Shown: positions 52,800-63,629 of the stretch, one piece after another | How positions within the stretch are numbered: the stretch's first letter is position 1 | Layout of the letters: each line of letters opens with the position of its first letter | Assembly: GCF_030269925.1 (NCBI RefSeq) | Contig: NC_085132.1 | Coordinates: forward strand, 2,254,501 to 2,318,500 | Origin: Bombyx mori | Lineage: Eukaryota > Arthropoda > Insecta > Lepidoptera > Bombycidae | Length of the DNA stretch: 64,000 nucleotides | Direction: 5' to 3' | Translations under genes and position numbers: made by a program | Notes under the pieces: model-generated | The model's input: only the letters and a program-made list of their open reading frames with translations | Databases searched by the model: none | What the model was told of the DNA's origin: nothing

Positions 52800-55700
52800 C
52801 TGCCCCAAACGCAACCTCCCTCAAGTAAACGCCCAGCAACGGTTATCTATACTAATATATAAATCTACAGTGGTTTTTACGGATGTTCCGTTATAACTAC
52901 TGAACCGTGCATCCGATTGACTTGAAACTTGGTATCCATGTAGAAAATACATGTACTTAATGGATAGGCTAATGTTTATATGAGTGTTGGACTCCCTACA
53001 CCAGTTGCGGGGGCGTTAATGATGAATATCTTTGTGGGGGTGAGAGATAATGTTAATTTTAAATGCCCAGCGAAGCATGGCTCATGGCTGAAAAAAAAAA
53101 AAAAAAAAGTCCGCTCCGTGTGTTATTTTAAATACAAATGGAGCGCCAAGTTCGGGTGCGTCGCGTTTCCGATTTGGTGGTAGATTCAGCGAAGCATGGC
53201 TCTTGCTAGGGTTCGTGTTAGCAACGTCGTCAGGTTTGAGCCCCGTGAGTTCACCTACTAGTTAAGGTTACGCTGATCCATTAACGGTGCTTTTATGCAG
53301 CACAAGCACCGGTCACCGTCCTCGTCGAGCGCGTCGCTTGCGACGAAGGGCTCGACGAGCGAATTAACCCATAGACACAGCCCACTGAATTTCTCGCCGG
53401 ATCTTTTCTTAGTGGGTCGCGTTTCCGATCCGGTGGTAGATTCTGCGAAGCACTGCTATTGCTAGGGTCAGTGTTAGCAACACTCCGGTTTGAGCCCCGT
53501 GAGCTCACCTACACGTCAGGATGAAGCTGATATATCTCAAGGCTATCAGCTTAGGTAGGGAAGAAAAAGGATCGTGCAGTGGGGAAGACTCACGTCTTTC
53601 TGCATCTCGTCCAACTCGGCGGCAAGGTCGGCGTGCGGGCCCCGCAACCAGCGCAGCGACTGCTCGGCCTCGCGCCGTCGCCCACACGACAGTAGGTACT
53701 GCGGCGTCTCCGGCATCCACCTACCCGCCCACAATGCAATATGACAACTTTGTTTAAGCTATTGGAAGTTTGGTAACTTTGACATTGCTGGTGAACCGGT
53801 CACCGTTCGCTATCAATTTCGGATCTTAGCCATCAGTTTTTTTATTTTTATTGCTTAGATGAGTGGACGAGCTCACAGCCCACCTGGTGTTAAGTGGTTA
53901 CTGGAGCCCATAGACATCTACAATGTAAATGCGCCACGCACCTTGAGATATAAGTTCTAAGGTCTCAGTATAGTTACAACGGCTGCCCCACTCTTCAAAC
54001 CGAAACGCATTACTGCTTCACGGCTGAAATAGGCAGGGAGGTGGTACCTACCCGTGCGGACTCACAAGAGGTCCTACCAAGGGTAATAACGCAAATTATA
54101 ATTTTGCGGGTTTCATTTTTATTACACGATGTTATTTCTTCACCGTGGAAGTCAATCGTGAACATTTGTTAATTCCTACGTATTTCATTACAAAAATTGG
54201 TACCCGCCTACGGGATTCGAACACCGGTGCATCGCTACATACGAATGCACCGGACGTCTTATCCTTTAGGCCACGACGACTTCAAAATATTGCTATATTG
54301 TCGTATCTATAGGCTACAGTCCCCGTTTATCACTGGGGAAGACTGACACCCATATGTCGAAGTGGATATACAGATTCCCTCCAACAATGCACTGATTGAC
54401 CCCACTATCTCTTTACTCGGGCGTGCACACCGTTAGTAAAAAAGACATGGATACTGACTTTATACGCAAATATACCAATAAATTGATATCAAAATATGTT
54501 CTTCTGGTAGGCAGCGGTTTGGTTCTGACGTCCTGGCATTGCTGACGTCCATAGACGACGGTAGCCACTCACCATCAGGTAGGTCGTATGCTCGTCTGCC
54601 TACAAGGGCAATAAAAAACTTGCATTTATATGGCCACGACCATCGACCACGCCCAAGGTAATTTTGATGTGAAATTCGGAGCTGAAGTCCAAATTCATAT
54701 AGCGAACACTATATATCTTATATCTTTAAACGAGCAATTCTTGTATTATATATAATCTGAATCTCGGAAACGGCTCCAAGGATTTTCATAAAATTTAGTA
54801 TACCTACAGGGCCTTTCGGGGGCGATAAATCGATCTAGCTACTATTTATTTTCACAAAATGTTGTTTTATTCGTGTTTTCAATAATCAACTTTACTGATA
54901 ATCAAATTAAACATAAACTGTTTTTTTATTGAAAGAAAATAACAAATAATGTAATATAATATCAATATGTAATTCGTATTTAAATATAATTTCTAAAAAA
55001 CACAATTTATCAAAAAAACAAAAAACGAGCAAAACTCGGGCACTTATCAGCCCACAGACGTCCACTGCTAGACATAGGCCTCCCCCAAGCCTCGCCACAA
55101 AGACCGGTCCTGCGCTGCGCTGCGCTGCAAAAACTGCGTAATAACGATGTCCGGTACTATTCGGAGAGGGGCGACTTACCAAAATACAGCAACAAGCAAT
55201 AAAGGCACCGCTGCGTTAATGATGGACAGGGTCTTCCAATGCGTCCAGCCGCCGACGACGAACGTGAATAGGATGCCGACAGTAATGAAAAGCTGGAAGA
55301 ACGAGCCCAAAGCGCCACGGATCGCGGTCTCCGCTATCTCCCCGATGTACAGGGGAGCCGCCACGCACATTCCACCTGAAAATACCGTACCTTAGCAACG
55401 TTGAGGATTTATAGATTGAGCGCTTTGAGCCTTGGTACTAAACATCTGCTTACTTCCGCCCCGGAGCGATCCAGTTCGTAATTTGAATGAACCGACTTTC
55501 TGTTTATTTCTGCCGTGAAGCAGTGATTGAAGTCGTCGTGGCCTAAAGGATAAGCCGTCCGGTTCATACGTGTTGAGCGATGCGCCGGTGTTCGAATCCC
55601 AGGCGGGTACCAATTTTTCTAATGAAATACGTACTCAACAAATGTTCATGATTGACTTTCACGGTGAACGAACAACATCGTGTAATAAAACTCAAACCCG

Positions 55701-58700
55701 CAAAATCATAATTTGCGTAATTACTGGTGGTAGGACCTCTTGTGAGTCCGTACTCTGCCTATTTCTGCCGTGAAGCAATAATGCGTTTTGGTTTGAAGGG
55801 TGGGACAGCCGTTGTAACTATACTTGAGACCTTAGAACACATATCTCTAGGTGGGTGGCGGTATTTATGTTGTACATATCTATGGGCTCCGGTACCTACT
55901 TAACACCAGGTTGACAGTGAAACCGTCCACCCATCCAAGTAATAAAGAAAACCCTGCCTTCCTACTTTGTAAGAGTTTTATTGCACCACCATTTCGATAA
56001 TTCAACTGAAACTGTCTCTTGGAGAGATCCTTTTGTTTCCTTAATTAGCACGGTCGTTAAATTTAAAAGTTATCTTCAATTAAGCCAATAATGTAAATTG
56101 CTTACTTCAAAACGATTAGAAGCCGAATTTATAAATTTGGTGGTAGGGTATATCGTAAGTGTGCTAATGCTAGAACTCAAAGGCGATCTTCAATTTGCGT
56201 TGTCTATGGATTTTACTGATATTTAACGCAAGATATTTCACAGATGCTTGAATGTAGCTAGCCAACGACAATTTCAAGTTACTCTGCATATTTACAAATT
56301 CCGAAAAACATTCGGACCGTCGGTCTACCGAGCAATTTCGCCAGCTCGATGGAAGATCTTTCCTTTGTCGTTACGTCCCAAATATGTACCCACATATATT
56401 TAGAAAAGAGCAAGTTCTGAATTTCTTGCCGATTTTTCTCACTGCTGAAACAACATTCCGAACTGGTGGGGTAAAAATAGCATACGTATCAAAACTGACT
56501 TGAATAAAAAATGATTTGATAACGACTACATACCAGTAGCAAGACCCGCGAAGAATCTAGCAGCGATCAGCATACCGGCCCCGTTGGCGAAGATCGTCAG
56601 CAGCCAGTTGATCATTAGGGGTATAACGAGGATCAGTATAGTGACCCGGCGTCCGAAGCGTTGGGCCGAGAATCCGACAGGGAGCGCCGCTATAGCCGCG
56701 CCGATAGCCATGATAGAAGACACCAGAGATTCTGGAACATCCAATTGTCACTTCCAGTCAAATGCAGTTCTATTACGAAAAACAGGTATTTTCAGATAAA
56801 ATTAGTTTACTGTGTCCAGCACGTAATGTACCTACTTAAAGGCTTCGTCAAACAGAACGCGTACTTAGCGCTGCGTTTTAACGTCGCGCTCTTTACATGT
56901 CACACAAATTGACTAGATGAGCCCAACGCTCCTTGACGCAACGTAATGCCAAATCATAGTGCCTTTCGATAGCAGTGTGAAAATTTAAAAGTATTAAGAT
57001 ATCGAGTGATTCAGATGTGGCATTGTATAAGCATGGGTATTTTCTAATTATTTTAATCATTTTTTCGGGCATTATCCAGTATTTTAATACACATTCACGT
57101 GGACGCTAAAATAAAATTTGTAAAAAATTACAACGCTTGACGTCAAAGCGTCTTAACGCCGCGACAGAGCGTTGCGTACTTATAGCGCTGGGGCTCTGTT
57201 TGACGGTATGTTACCATAGTAGTACAACATATCTCGGCGCTAATTACGCGTTCTGTTTGACGAAGCCTTAAGACAATAAAAAATCGAATATCTTAACATT
57301 ACATTAGGGATTTCCAGAATTCGATGGAACTAGAACGATTTTATTTTCTATTTAGGTTGATTCTCGATATCCCCGTTTCGAATTCGGGACTCGAAGAACA
57401 TGCTTTTTATTTTATTTTTAAATGTCAACCTAATTTTCGCTGCTTCCCGAGACATAAAGTCGCAGCCTCACGCGCATTCCTTAGTTGCATTGCCCGTCGA
57501 ATTCTTATGAAGAAATGCTAGGAGTAAACACAGCCACACCCACGACTGAGCTGGCTGCAGGCCAACGTGACGTCACAGCACGCCTTCGATTACCGACCGA
57601 GTATTACAAACATGTATTTTTAAATATAGCTGAAGTTTGAAGAGGAATAATTTTGTGTTCTGTAGGCTCTTGCCTTTCGTTTCAAATGGTTTAATGCACT
57701 AAGACCGTGGACTAGTAGTACCATAGATATGACAATTTGGATACAGTCTACCTTGAGCCACGAGCAAGTCGCAATATGTCGAATGGGGATATAGCATGCA
57801 ATCGAAACGCTTGACAAAAATCGCGCCGAAATTGGCGGGTCAGCGGAACCTACCCTAGAAAACCGCATAACTCGATATTACAAAGACTTATCTGTCAATT
57901 GTACACTTCTATTATTAAGCATACGGACGGATGGTGTTCAATTGAAAAACTTACCTATGCTTTTTTTATTAATGAGCGATTACTGGTTGCCCGGTGGCCT
58001 TTCCAGTTTCACCAGGACAGGAGGGCTAGCAAAGGCTCAGCCAGTAGAGGTGGGATTTGCTAACAGCTACCCGAGCGCCTCCAAAGTAGACCGAACAATT
58101 CAAGAACAGCTGCTTCGCGAATGATTCTACTACCGGATCGGAAACGCGACCCACGGAAAGATCCGGCGAAAAACTCAGTGGGTTGTGTCTATGGGTTAAT
58201 TTACTAGTCGAGCCCTTCGTCGCAAGCGACGGGTTCGGCGAGGACGGTGACCGGAAATGCGCCACGCGACAATCAGTCTGTACGACATATCAAAAAAAAA
58301 CAAATACCAATCGATATATCGATTAAAATTTTGCAATATTACCATATGTTTTCGAAATATGAGTGTGTAAGCTTAGTTGCTAAATACTGTAATCTATATT
58401 ATGTTACGTGTATAATTTACGTTTAGTTGTGTACAATGTGGACCGGAGGCGTGACCGGACGTGAACCGGACGCGCGTAATGTTTTTAAATCATACATACA
58501 ATCTATCATATACATACAGTCTGCATTGAGTGACCTTGCGCCTTCTAATATACCTATAGGAATCTGCGTAAAATCTTCTCGTCCCAAATACCACAGTTTC
58601 TCAAGACAAAGTGTGTTACCAGTGATGAAATACTGTAGTGAGACGTGGTAACTGGTTAATGTTATTCCAACGAAATTTAGAGCTCCAGCTCATATCGCGA

Positions 58701-61700
58701 CATTAACGTCACAATGGTACACATGTACGTATTATCACGCACCATACGTATATCCGGCTGAAATACATCCGCCCGTAAGCGCAACGTGTCGGGTGATAAA
58801 TCTATTTATACAACGTGACGTCACTGGGCCGATAGCCAACTTTATCTGCAGCTTTAAGCGCTTTCGATTTTAAGCACGAAAGAGAAAACTAAATAGAATA
58901 TTCATTAGGACTTGCGTTGCGGGATTCGAAGGACACTAGCCATTGTTATAATGATTTTCAATTGTACGTTTATTTAATACTTTAGACCTTTTCAATGTGT
59001 ACAATACTTAGTACATTATTATATTTTGATATATCTCGTAGGGTTCAACCAATGTAAGCGGAAAAAATTAAATTATTTACGACATCACATTAGAAACCTC
59101 AAAAATAACAGTATTTCTCCACTATTTAATGGATGTTATTATAAAAAAACCGCACCAAAATCCGTTGCGTAGTTTTAAAGTTTTTTTTTTTTATTGCTTA
59201 GATGGGTGGACGAGCTCACAGCCCACCTGGTGTTATGTGGTTACTGGAGCCCATAGACATCTACAACGTAAATGCGCCACCCACGAGCGTACATAGCTTA
59301 AGCATACATAGGGATATAGAGACAGAGAAAACGACTTATGTAGTGCAGTTGTACGCATTACGACCTACCGGTGGGCCTGGTGCTTCTATACCATTCAGGC
59401 CAAGCCAAAATCAAGGAATCAGTAATTTTTATCAACTTGAGATTTTCATTTTTTACTGGTGGTAGGACCTCTTGAGTCCGCACGGGTAGGTACCACTATC
59501 TTACCTATTTCTGCCGTGAAGCAGTAATGCGTTTCGGTTTGAAGGGTGAGGCAGCCGTTGTAACTATACTTGAGACCTTAGAACTTATATCTCAAGGTGA
59601 CTGGCGCATTTACGTCGTAGATGTCTATGGGCTCCAGTAACCACTTAACACCAGGTGGGCTGTGAGCTCGTCCACCCATCTAAGCAATAAAAAAAAGAAG
59701 TCTCCTATAAGTAGAACAAGTTGAAATAAGTTCCCAGCTGTATCGTGCGGGCTCATTAGAGAACTCACAAGAAAATTTAAGTCTTACTTGTACTCGTGTC
59801 CAGAAGGAAATCAGCGGGCTCGCCGAGGGAGTTAATCAGTTGGCTAGAATTGGTGGCGTTCTTTCGGTAGTCAAGCGGTGCTGGCGTCGTGTTGTTTGGG
59901 AGAGTTTGATTATCATCGTCCTTCCAAGGTTCCAGTTGGGGTAGAACGGGAGACGTCCAAGCCAGGATGGTGCCGGCGGCTACTGCTCCAATGGCAGCTG
60001 GAAAACGAGGTTGTATTTCAGATTTCCGGGCACATACAAGTAATATATATATATATATTAACACGTGAAGCAAAAACTTTGTACTCCTTTTTACGAAAAT
60101 TGCGCGGACGGAGGAGTATGAAATTTCCCACACTTACAGAGAATATAGAGAAGGAGTACAGAATGTTAATATTTTTTTTAAAATTATGCCTTAATAATAC
60201 ATTAAATCAATAAGAAAACATTACACATACTACCATGTATTTGACACACACACATATATATAAACTCTATTTATTTTCAAAAATTTTGTTATAACCTAAA
60301 GTCTGTGGTCAAATTGAGAATAAGTTACTATTGTTTATCTTTAATGTTATTTGAACGAAGTTCCGTATCGCGCGTTGTGAAAGGGGGCTAGACGGAAAAA
60401 ATTCTTACGAAAAGTTGTCACGACACTTTTTAGATCCGTCATTCTGACCAATCAACGTGTAGGCGCTTATCGCGTGACATTGCTCGTATTCGATTGGTCC
60501 GCGTAATGAGTACAGTTTCTCGAGATAGCGTTTCAACAATAGTAATTTAGTTCATAGTATTGTTTTTTTCTTCTTCATAATGCCGTAATTTATTATTATA
60601 AGTTAAAAAAAAACTTAAAAAAAAAATTACAATTCCTTCACTAATTAATCGAAAGGAACTTCGTTCCATCCGGGTGTCCCTTGACACCTTTGAAGTTTTT
60701 TTTTTTGTCTATAGTGTGGTCTTGGCGAAATCTGTGAATAAAGAAGTCTATTAGTCTATGACAATAGAACCTTAATAATGTTCAAACTTATAATTACAAT
60801 TAATTATAGTCGAATCTCGACTACTGCGGGACCGCTAGTAATTACAAAGATGCGATAAGTGATGACTTAATGACGTAATCGTTTAAATATGCTAAAGCAG
60901 TTTAACTGTCACGGATACCTATCGGTACGATAGGGGATTCCGTGAACATCCTGGTACACAACTTCACATTTCGCAAATACTTGTATGCTTTTCGCATTCA
61001 TACGTTCCGGTTTCATGGATAAGACAACTAATTGCTATATGATCAATACTTTGATATATTATCTGATAAGCCGTAGAGCTTACGTTGTGTTAGGTATCCA
61101 TAGCATTCGCCACCAGGAATGTGGAGTTACAAAGGAAAGGGGATTTTGTTTATGAAGGAAGGATTAGAGACCTTTCCGGTTTCACCAAGACAGCTGGGCG
61201 AGCACAGGCTTAGCCAGGAGCGTTGGGATTTGTTAACAGCTGCCCAAGTGTATCCAAAGGAGACCTAACGGCTTTAGCGGTAGGCAGCGGCTTGGCTCTG
61301 CCCCTGGCATTGCTGAAGTCAATGGGCGACGGTAACCACTCACCATCAGGTGGGCCGTTTGCTCGTCTGCCTACAAGGGCAATAAAAAAAGAAAAAAAAG
61401 GGCAGCTGCTTCATGAATTCTTTTTTAATACGCTTTTATTAGCTTCAGACCTATGTATGTTAGTATGTATGTAACCGAATCTTCGAAAATGATTTTGACC
61501 CCCTTCAAAACGTCGGATTAACTCGAAATTTGGCATACTCATTAAAGACCGAAGATAAATCAATATTATAAAAAAAAAACAAAAAAATTGAAATTCAACA
61601 AAAAAACGAAAAATAAATAATAGTTTAAAAAAATAAAAAATACGCTTTTATAGAAAATCCAAATAAAAAATAGAAAATAAATTTTAATAAATTTTAGTTG

Positions 61701-63282
61701 GAATTTCTATAAAAGCATATTTTTTTAAGTTTGTTCAAACTATTTTTTTTTTACTGATAAAACATGAAGACTTTCTCTTGTCTTCTCTAAAATATAAAAT
61801 TGATCTAAAACTATACCATCAAACTTTAATGTTCTTTACCTATTCATAGCTGTTGGAAAATTATATTCGACGACATTTTAAAAGCATTCGTTATGTAAGT
61901 CAACACGACGGTGTGTGTTTACGTCGTATTTTTTTTTGTACAATGTAGAGTTCATTATCACACCCTCGATGCCAAAATTTAGTGGTTTATTTTGTGTTGC
62001 ACGTGAAACGTTTTGGTGTTTTGCCAGGTAGATTATTTGGCGATATCAAGACAAGTAATATATTATGTATTTATGAAATACAAGAGCAACACTGAAAATC
62101 GGCCACCAGTTTTTTTCTTGTCGTTTTTTTTTCCTTTGGCTCTTTTTAGTATCAGTACCTTCCAATTGTTCGGTTTGAAATTTCACGAGTTTATGTTTAA
62201 ATGACATGATTGACCTATGAATTAAAAAAAAAAAACCAAAAAGTTATCAAAGCTTTCATAAGGTTATCATGTTATTGATAGCAGAGGTTTTTTTTCCTAC
62301 CTAAATTGATAACCTTGAGAGGCTATATCAGCATCGCCTTAACTAGGTGAGCTCACGGGGCTCAAACCTGATGACGTTGCTAACACGAACCCTAGCAAGA
62401 GCCGTGCTTCGCAGAATCTACCACGGAATCGGAAACGCGACCCACTGAGAAGATCCGGCGAGAAACTCAGTGGGCTGTGTCTGAGAGTTAATTTACTCGT
62501 CGAGCCCTTTGTCGCAAGCGACGGGTTCGACGTGAACGATGACCGGATAGCAGAGGGGTGAGCACGAATGACTATCGAAAAAGTATTAGTATCGCTATCG
62601 AGAAAAAATGTATAGAATTTAAAACAGTGCCTCTACCGTCCGTAAAAATAATAAATTTCAGCGGCCACGAATGAATTTACTCACTTTCGTTAAGCAATCG
62701 AATCATCAAGATCTCGAAGCTCAAAACTTATGCTCATAATCGAGAGCACGAAAATTCTTAGCCTTCGAGATTTACATCTCTCGGACTCGACACATTTACA
62801 TTACGAATTCGATAGATTTTCGTGCTTGACGTACTGTTGAGCATATTTCACTTTCCAATGGTAATCGTGTTGTCGATATCATGAATATCGACAAACAACA
62901 AATCACGGTACACCGATAAGGCCTTGTTATTAAACACAAAACTCGTTTGGAAAAAGCCTTAACGCCCCACCAGGCTCGAGAGAGAGACTAGAGTTGACTA
63001 GGGGTATGTGACAGAAATGATCCGTTGACACTGATGGTAAATGCAACTAAGAGGACTATGAGGTATTAAAAAGTAATGAGAAATCTTTCCCTTCGATCAA
63101 TTTATTTCAGTATTTGTTCAGGAGCCAGCTCGAAAAAGAAGAGGTGCAAAAGTATGTCAACCCAAAATTAAGAGTATTGTAAAAAAAGAATTACCAGCAA
63201 TTGCAGCAATATACTGATTGGTCCTTTGTGTTTTTCCGCCCTTCTCCTCGACGGAGAGCATGTGCATAGTAGGTCTGTCCAT
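52110..63282 (-). CDS. Gene B: Tret1-like facilitative sugar transporter, complete (6 exons, 502 aa)
   Basis: MFS/SLC2-type carrier, expected to move trehalose or hexoses down their gradient across the plasma membrane. Coding exons: 63195-63282, 59788-59997, 56534-56731, 55180-55375, 53594-53720 and 52110-52799. They total 1509 nt including the stop, and every junction is in phase. Motifs in order: GTILAWTSP in TM1; exofacial loop 1 with several N-glycosylation sequons (NQT, NNT, NAT, NSS); FGRR at about 124-127 after TM2; MPETP at about 233 after TM6; QQFSGVN at about 307 in TM7; ERAGRR at about 356; GFGPIPW and SELFPAEIRG in TM10; PETKGKSL at about 483. The length equals the family norm. 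Introns are filled by transposons. Confidence 0.92.
52845..53090 (+). mobile_element. Helitron, 5' part
   Basis: TCTATACTAATATATAAATC, GATGTTCCGTTATAACTACT, GCCCAGCGAAGC, a common moth Helitron. The 3' end is replaced by A-run and LINE sequence. Lies in gene B intron 5. Confidence 0.65.
53150..53571 (+). mobile_element. Two LINE family B 3' fragments in tandem
   Basis: 53150-53275 ends prematurely at TTAAGGTTACGCTGA and runs directly into a second copy (TCCATTAACGGTGC to TTAGGTAGGGAAGAAAAA). Gene B intron 5, antisense to the gene. Confidence 0.75.
53594..53720 (-). CDS. Gene B coding exon 5 (PETP motif, central loop)
   Basis: Acceptor GGCGGGTAG|GTGG, donor AAAGAC|GTGAGT. Encodes WWMPETPQYLLSCGRRREAE to DEMQKD, the start of the large cytoplasmic loop. 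LINE sequence ends only about 22 bp past the donor. Confidence 0.88.
53838..54281 (-). repeat. Bm1 SINE, full length
   Basis: TTTTTATTGCTTAGATGAG to GCCACGACGACTTC. Gene B intron 4. Very similar to the truncated copy at 49287-49531 over the shared body. Confidence 0.92.
54508..54617 (+). mobile_element. LINE family C, 3'-terminal fragment
   Basis: GGTAGGCAGCGGTTTGG to CTACAAGGGCAATAAAAAA. Gene B intron 4. Confidence 0.7.
54715..54838 (+). mobile_element. Possible Helitron fragment
   Basis: ATCTGAATCTCGGAAACGGC, CGGGGGCGATAAATCGATCTAG. CTAG end plausible; start not certain. Confidence 0.4.
55022..55135 (-). mobile_element. LINE 3' fragment, class uncertain
   Basis: CAGCCCACAGACGTCCACTG, GACATAGGCCTCCCCCAAGC, AAGACCGGTCCTGCGCTGCG, strings frequent in moth LINE tails. 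It ends 45 bp before the gene B exon 4 donor. Confidence 0.5.
55180..55375 (-). CDS. Gene B coding exon 4 (TM4-TM6)
   Basis: Acceptor GGTATTTTCAG|GTGG, donor TTTTG|GTAAG. Encodes GMCVAAPLYIGEIAETAIRG, then LGSFFQLFITVGILFTFVVG and the start of TM6. Confidence 0.9.
55529..55950 (+). repeat. Bm1 SINE, full length
   Basis: GAAGTCGTCGTGGCCTAAAG to CAAGTAATAAAGAAAA; body slightly diverged. Gene B intron 3. Confidence 0.88.
56534..56731 (-). CDS. Gene B coding exon 3 (TM2-TM4)
   Basis: The acceptor GATGTTCCAG|AATCTC is chosen because it alone keeps phase with exon 2. An AG 19 bp upstream would place a TGA in frame. Donor ACTG|GTATGT. Encodes SLVSSIMAIGAAIAALPVGF, then QRFGRR and two hydrophobic segments. 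Confidence 0.88.
56840..57267. mobile_element. MITE with 27-bp terminal inverted repeats
   Basis: GGCTTCGTCAAACAGAACGC at the left and its complement GCGTTCTGTTTGACGAAGCC at the right, flanked by TTAA on both sides. No coding sequence. Gene B intron 2. Confidence 0.75.
57268..57957. other. Gene B intron 2, no feature recognised
   Basis: No exon-like frame; no repeat boundary found. Confidence 0.35.
57958..58257 (-). mobile_element. LINE family B2 3' end joined to family B body
   Basis: TTCCAGTTTCACCAGGACAG (B2 tail), AGCAGCTGCTTCGCG, then CTACCGGATCGGAAACGCG to GACGGTGACCGG. It shows that B and B2 are 3'-UTR variants of one lineage. Confidence 0.72.
58258..59168. other. Gene B intron 2, no feature recognised
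   Basis: 58430-58660 is open for 74 codons on the plus strand but has no motif. Confidence 0.35.
59169..59284 (-). repeat. Bm1 SINE fragment
   Basis: TTTTATTGCTTAGATGGGTGG to AAATGCGCCACCCACG. Confidence 0.82.
59457..59696 (+). repeat. Bm1 SINE, 5'-truncated
   Basis: CTGGTGGTAGGACCTCTTGAG to AAGCAATAAAAAAAAG. Inverted relative to 59169-59284, 170 bp apart. It ends 92 bp from the gene B exon 2 donor. Confidence 0.88.
59788..59997 (-). CDS. Gene B coding exon 2 (TM1, glycosylated loop 1)
   Basis: Acceptor CGTTTTCCAG|CTGCC, donor ACAA|GTAAGA. Encodes AIGAVAAGTILAWTSPVLPQ and a loop of about 45 residues with four clustered N-x-S/T sites. Confidence 0.88.
60041..60838 (+). mobile_element. Helitron (family H2) with internal insertion
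   Basis: ATTAACACGTGAAGCAAAAAC to the hairpin AGTCGAATCTCGACT and ACCGCTAG|T. The sequence at 60353-60690 is an insertion: GAACGAAGTTCCG on the left, GGAACTTCGTTCC then GGTGTCCC on the right. Lies in gene B intron 1, about 43 bp from the exon 2 acceptor. Confidence 0.72.
61160..61277 (-). mobile_element. LINE family B2, 3'-end fragment
   Basis: TTTCCGGTTTCACCAAGACAG to CAAAGGAGACCTAACGG. Confidence 0.65.
61278..61392 (+). mobile_element. LINE family C, 3'-terminal fragment
   Basis: CGGTAGGCAGCGGCTTGGC to CTACAAGGGCAATAAAAAAAG. Confidence 0.72.
61415..61735. repeat. Dispersed repeat, second copy of 7300-7640
   Basis: CTTTTATTAGCTTCAGAC, GACCCCCTTCAAAACGTCGG. The far end contains TTTTAGTTGGAATTTCTATA near ATAGAAAATCC, suggesting a fold-back end. 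Confidence 0.6.
61736..62287. other. Gene B intron 1, no feature recognised
   Basis: AT-rich with homopolymer runs. Confidence 0.35.
62288..62547 (-). mobile_element. LINE family B, 3'-end fragment
   Basis: TTTTTTTTCCTACCTAAATTG to GTGAACGATGACCGG. Gene B intron 1. Confidence 0.8.
62548..63194. other. Gene B intron 1, exon-1-proximal part
   Basis: Contains short inverted motifs around TTGTCGATATCATGAATATCGACAA (62871-62895), a near-perfect hairpin. Otherwise unrecognised. Confidence 0.4.
63195..63282 (-). CDS. Gene B coding exon 1
   Basis: MDRPTMHMLSVEEKGG... to QYIAAIA plus one base; donor GCTG|GTAATT. A TGA lies in frame five codons upstream of this ATG, so translation cannot start earlier. 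TTGTTACAG|GATGCGG just upstream (63310) may be the acceptor of a non-coding 5' exon. Confidence 0.87.
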
Positions 63283-63348
63283 CTTCGCGCCTTCTCACCG
63301 CCGCATCCTGTAACAAATTGTCAGAACCAATGTTATTTTATTAATCTA

Positions 63349-63629
63349 CTAGCTGACCCGGCAGACTTCGTAGTGCCTCAATCGATAAATAAAAGACCTA
63401 AACTTTTGTATAAAATAAACTTAAAACAAAGACAAATGGAATCCGTCCGACGGGGGACACATCAGAGGAAGTTAATTTTATTTAATTCCGAGCACTTTCA
63501 TATTTATCTACCTTTTAAACCTTCTCTGGACTCCCACAAATAATTCAAGACCAAAGTTAGCCAAATCGATCCAGTCGTTCTCGAGTTTTAACTAGACTAA
63601 CGAACAGCAATTCATTTTTATAGATATAG
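63349..63629 (-). mobile_element. Helitron (family H3) next to gene B 5' end
   Basis: CTAGCTGACCCGGCAGACTT (3' end) to TTCATTTTTATAGATATAGA (5' end). It starts 67 bp upstream of the gene B ATG. Confidence 0.75.

Noticed and set aside
56732..56750. Upstream acceptor (AG before TGACAATTGG) for gene B exon 3
   Set aside because: It puts a TGA in frame and breaks the phase with exon 2; the acceptor at 56731/56732 fits both.
57324..57521. 65-codon frame within gene B intron 2
   Set aside because: No motif, no splice-site support, and composition like its intron.
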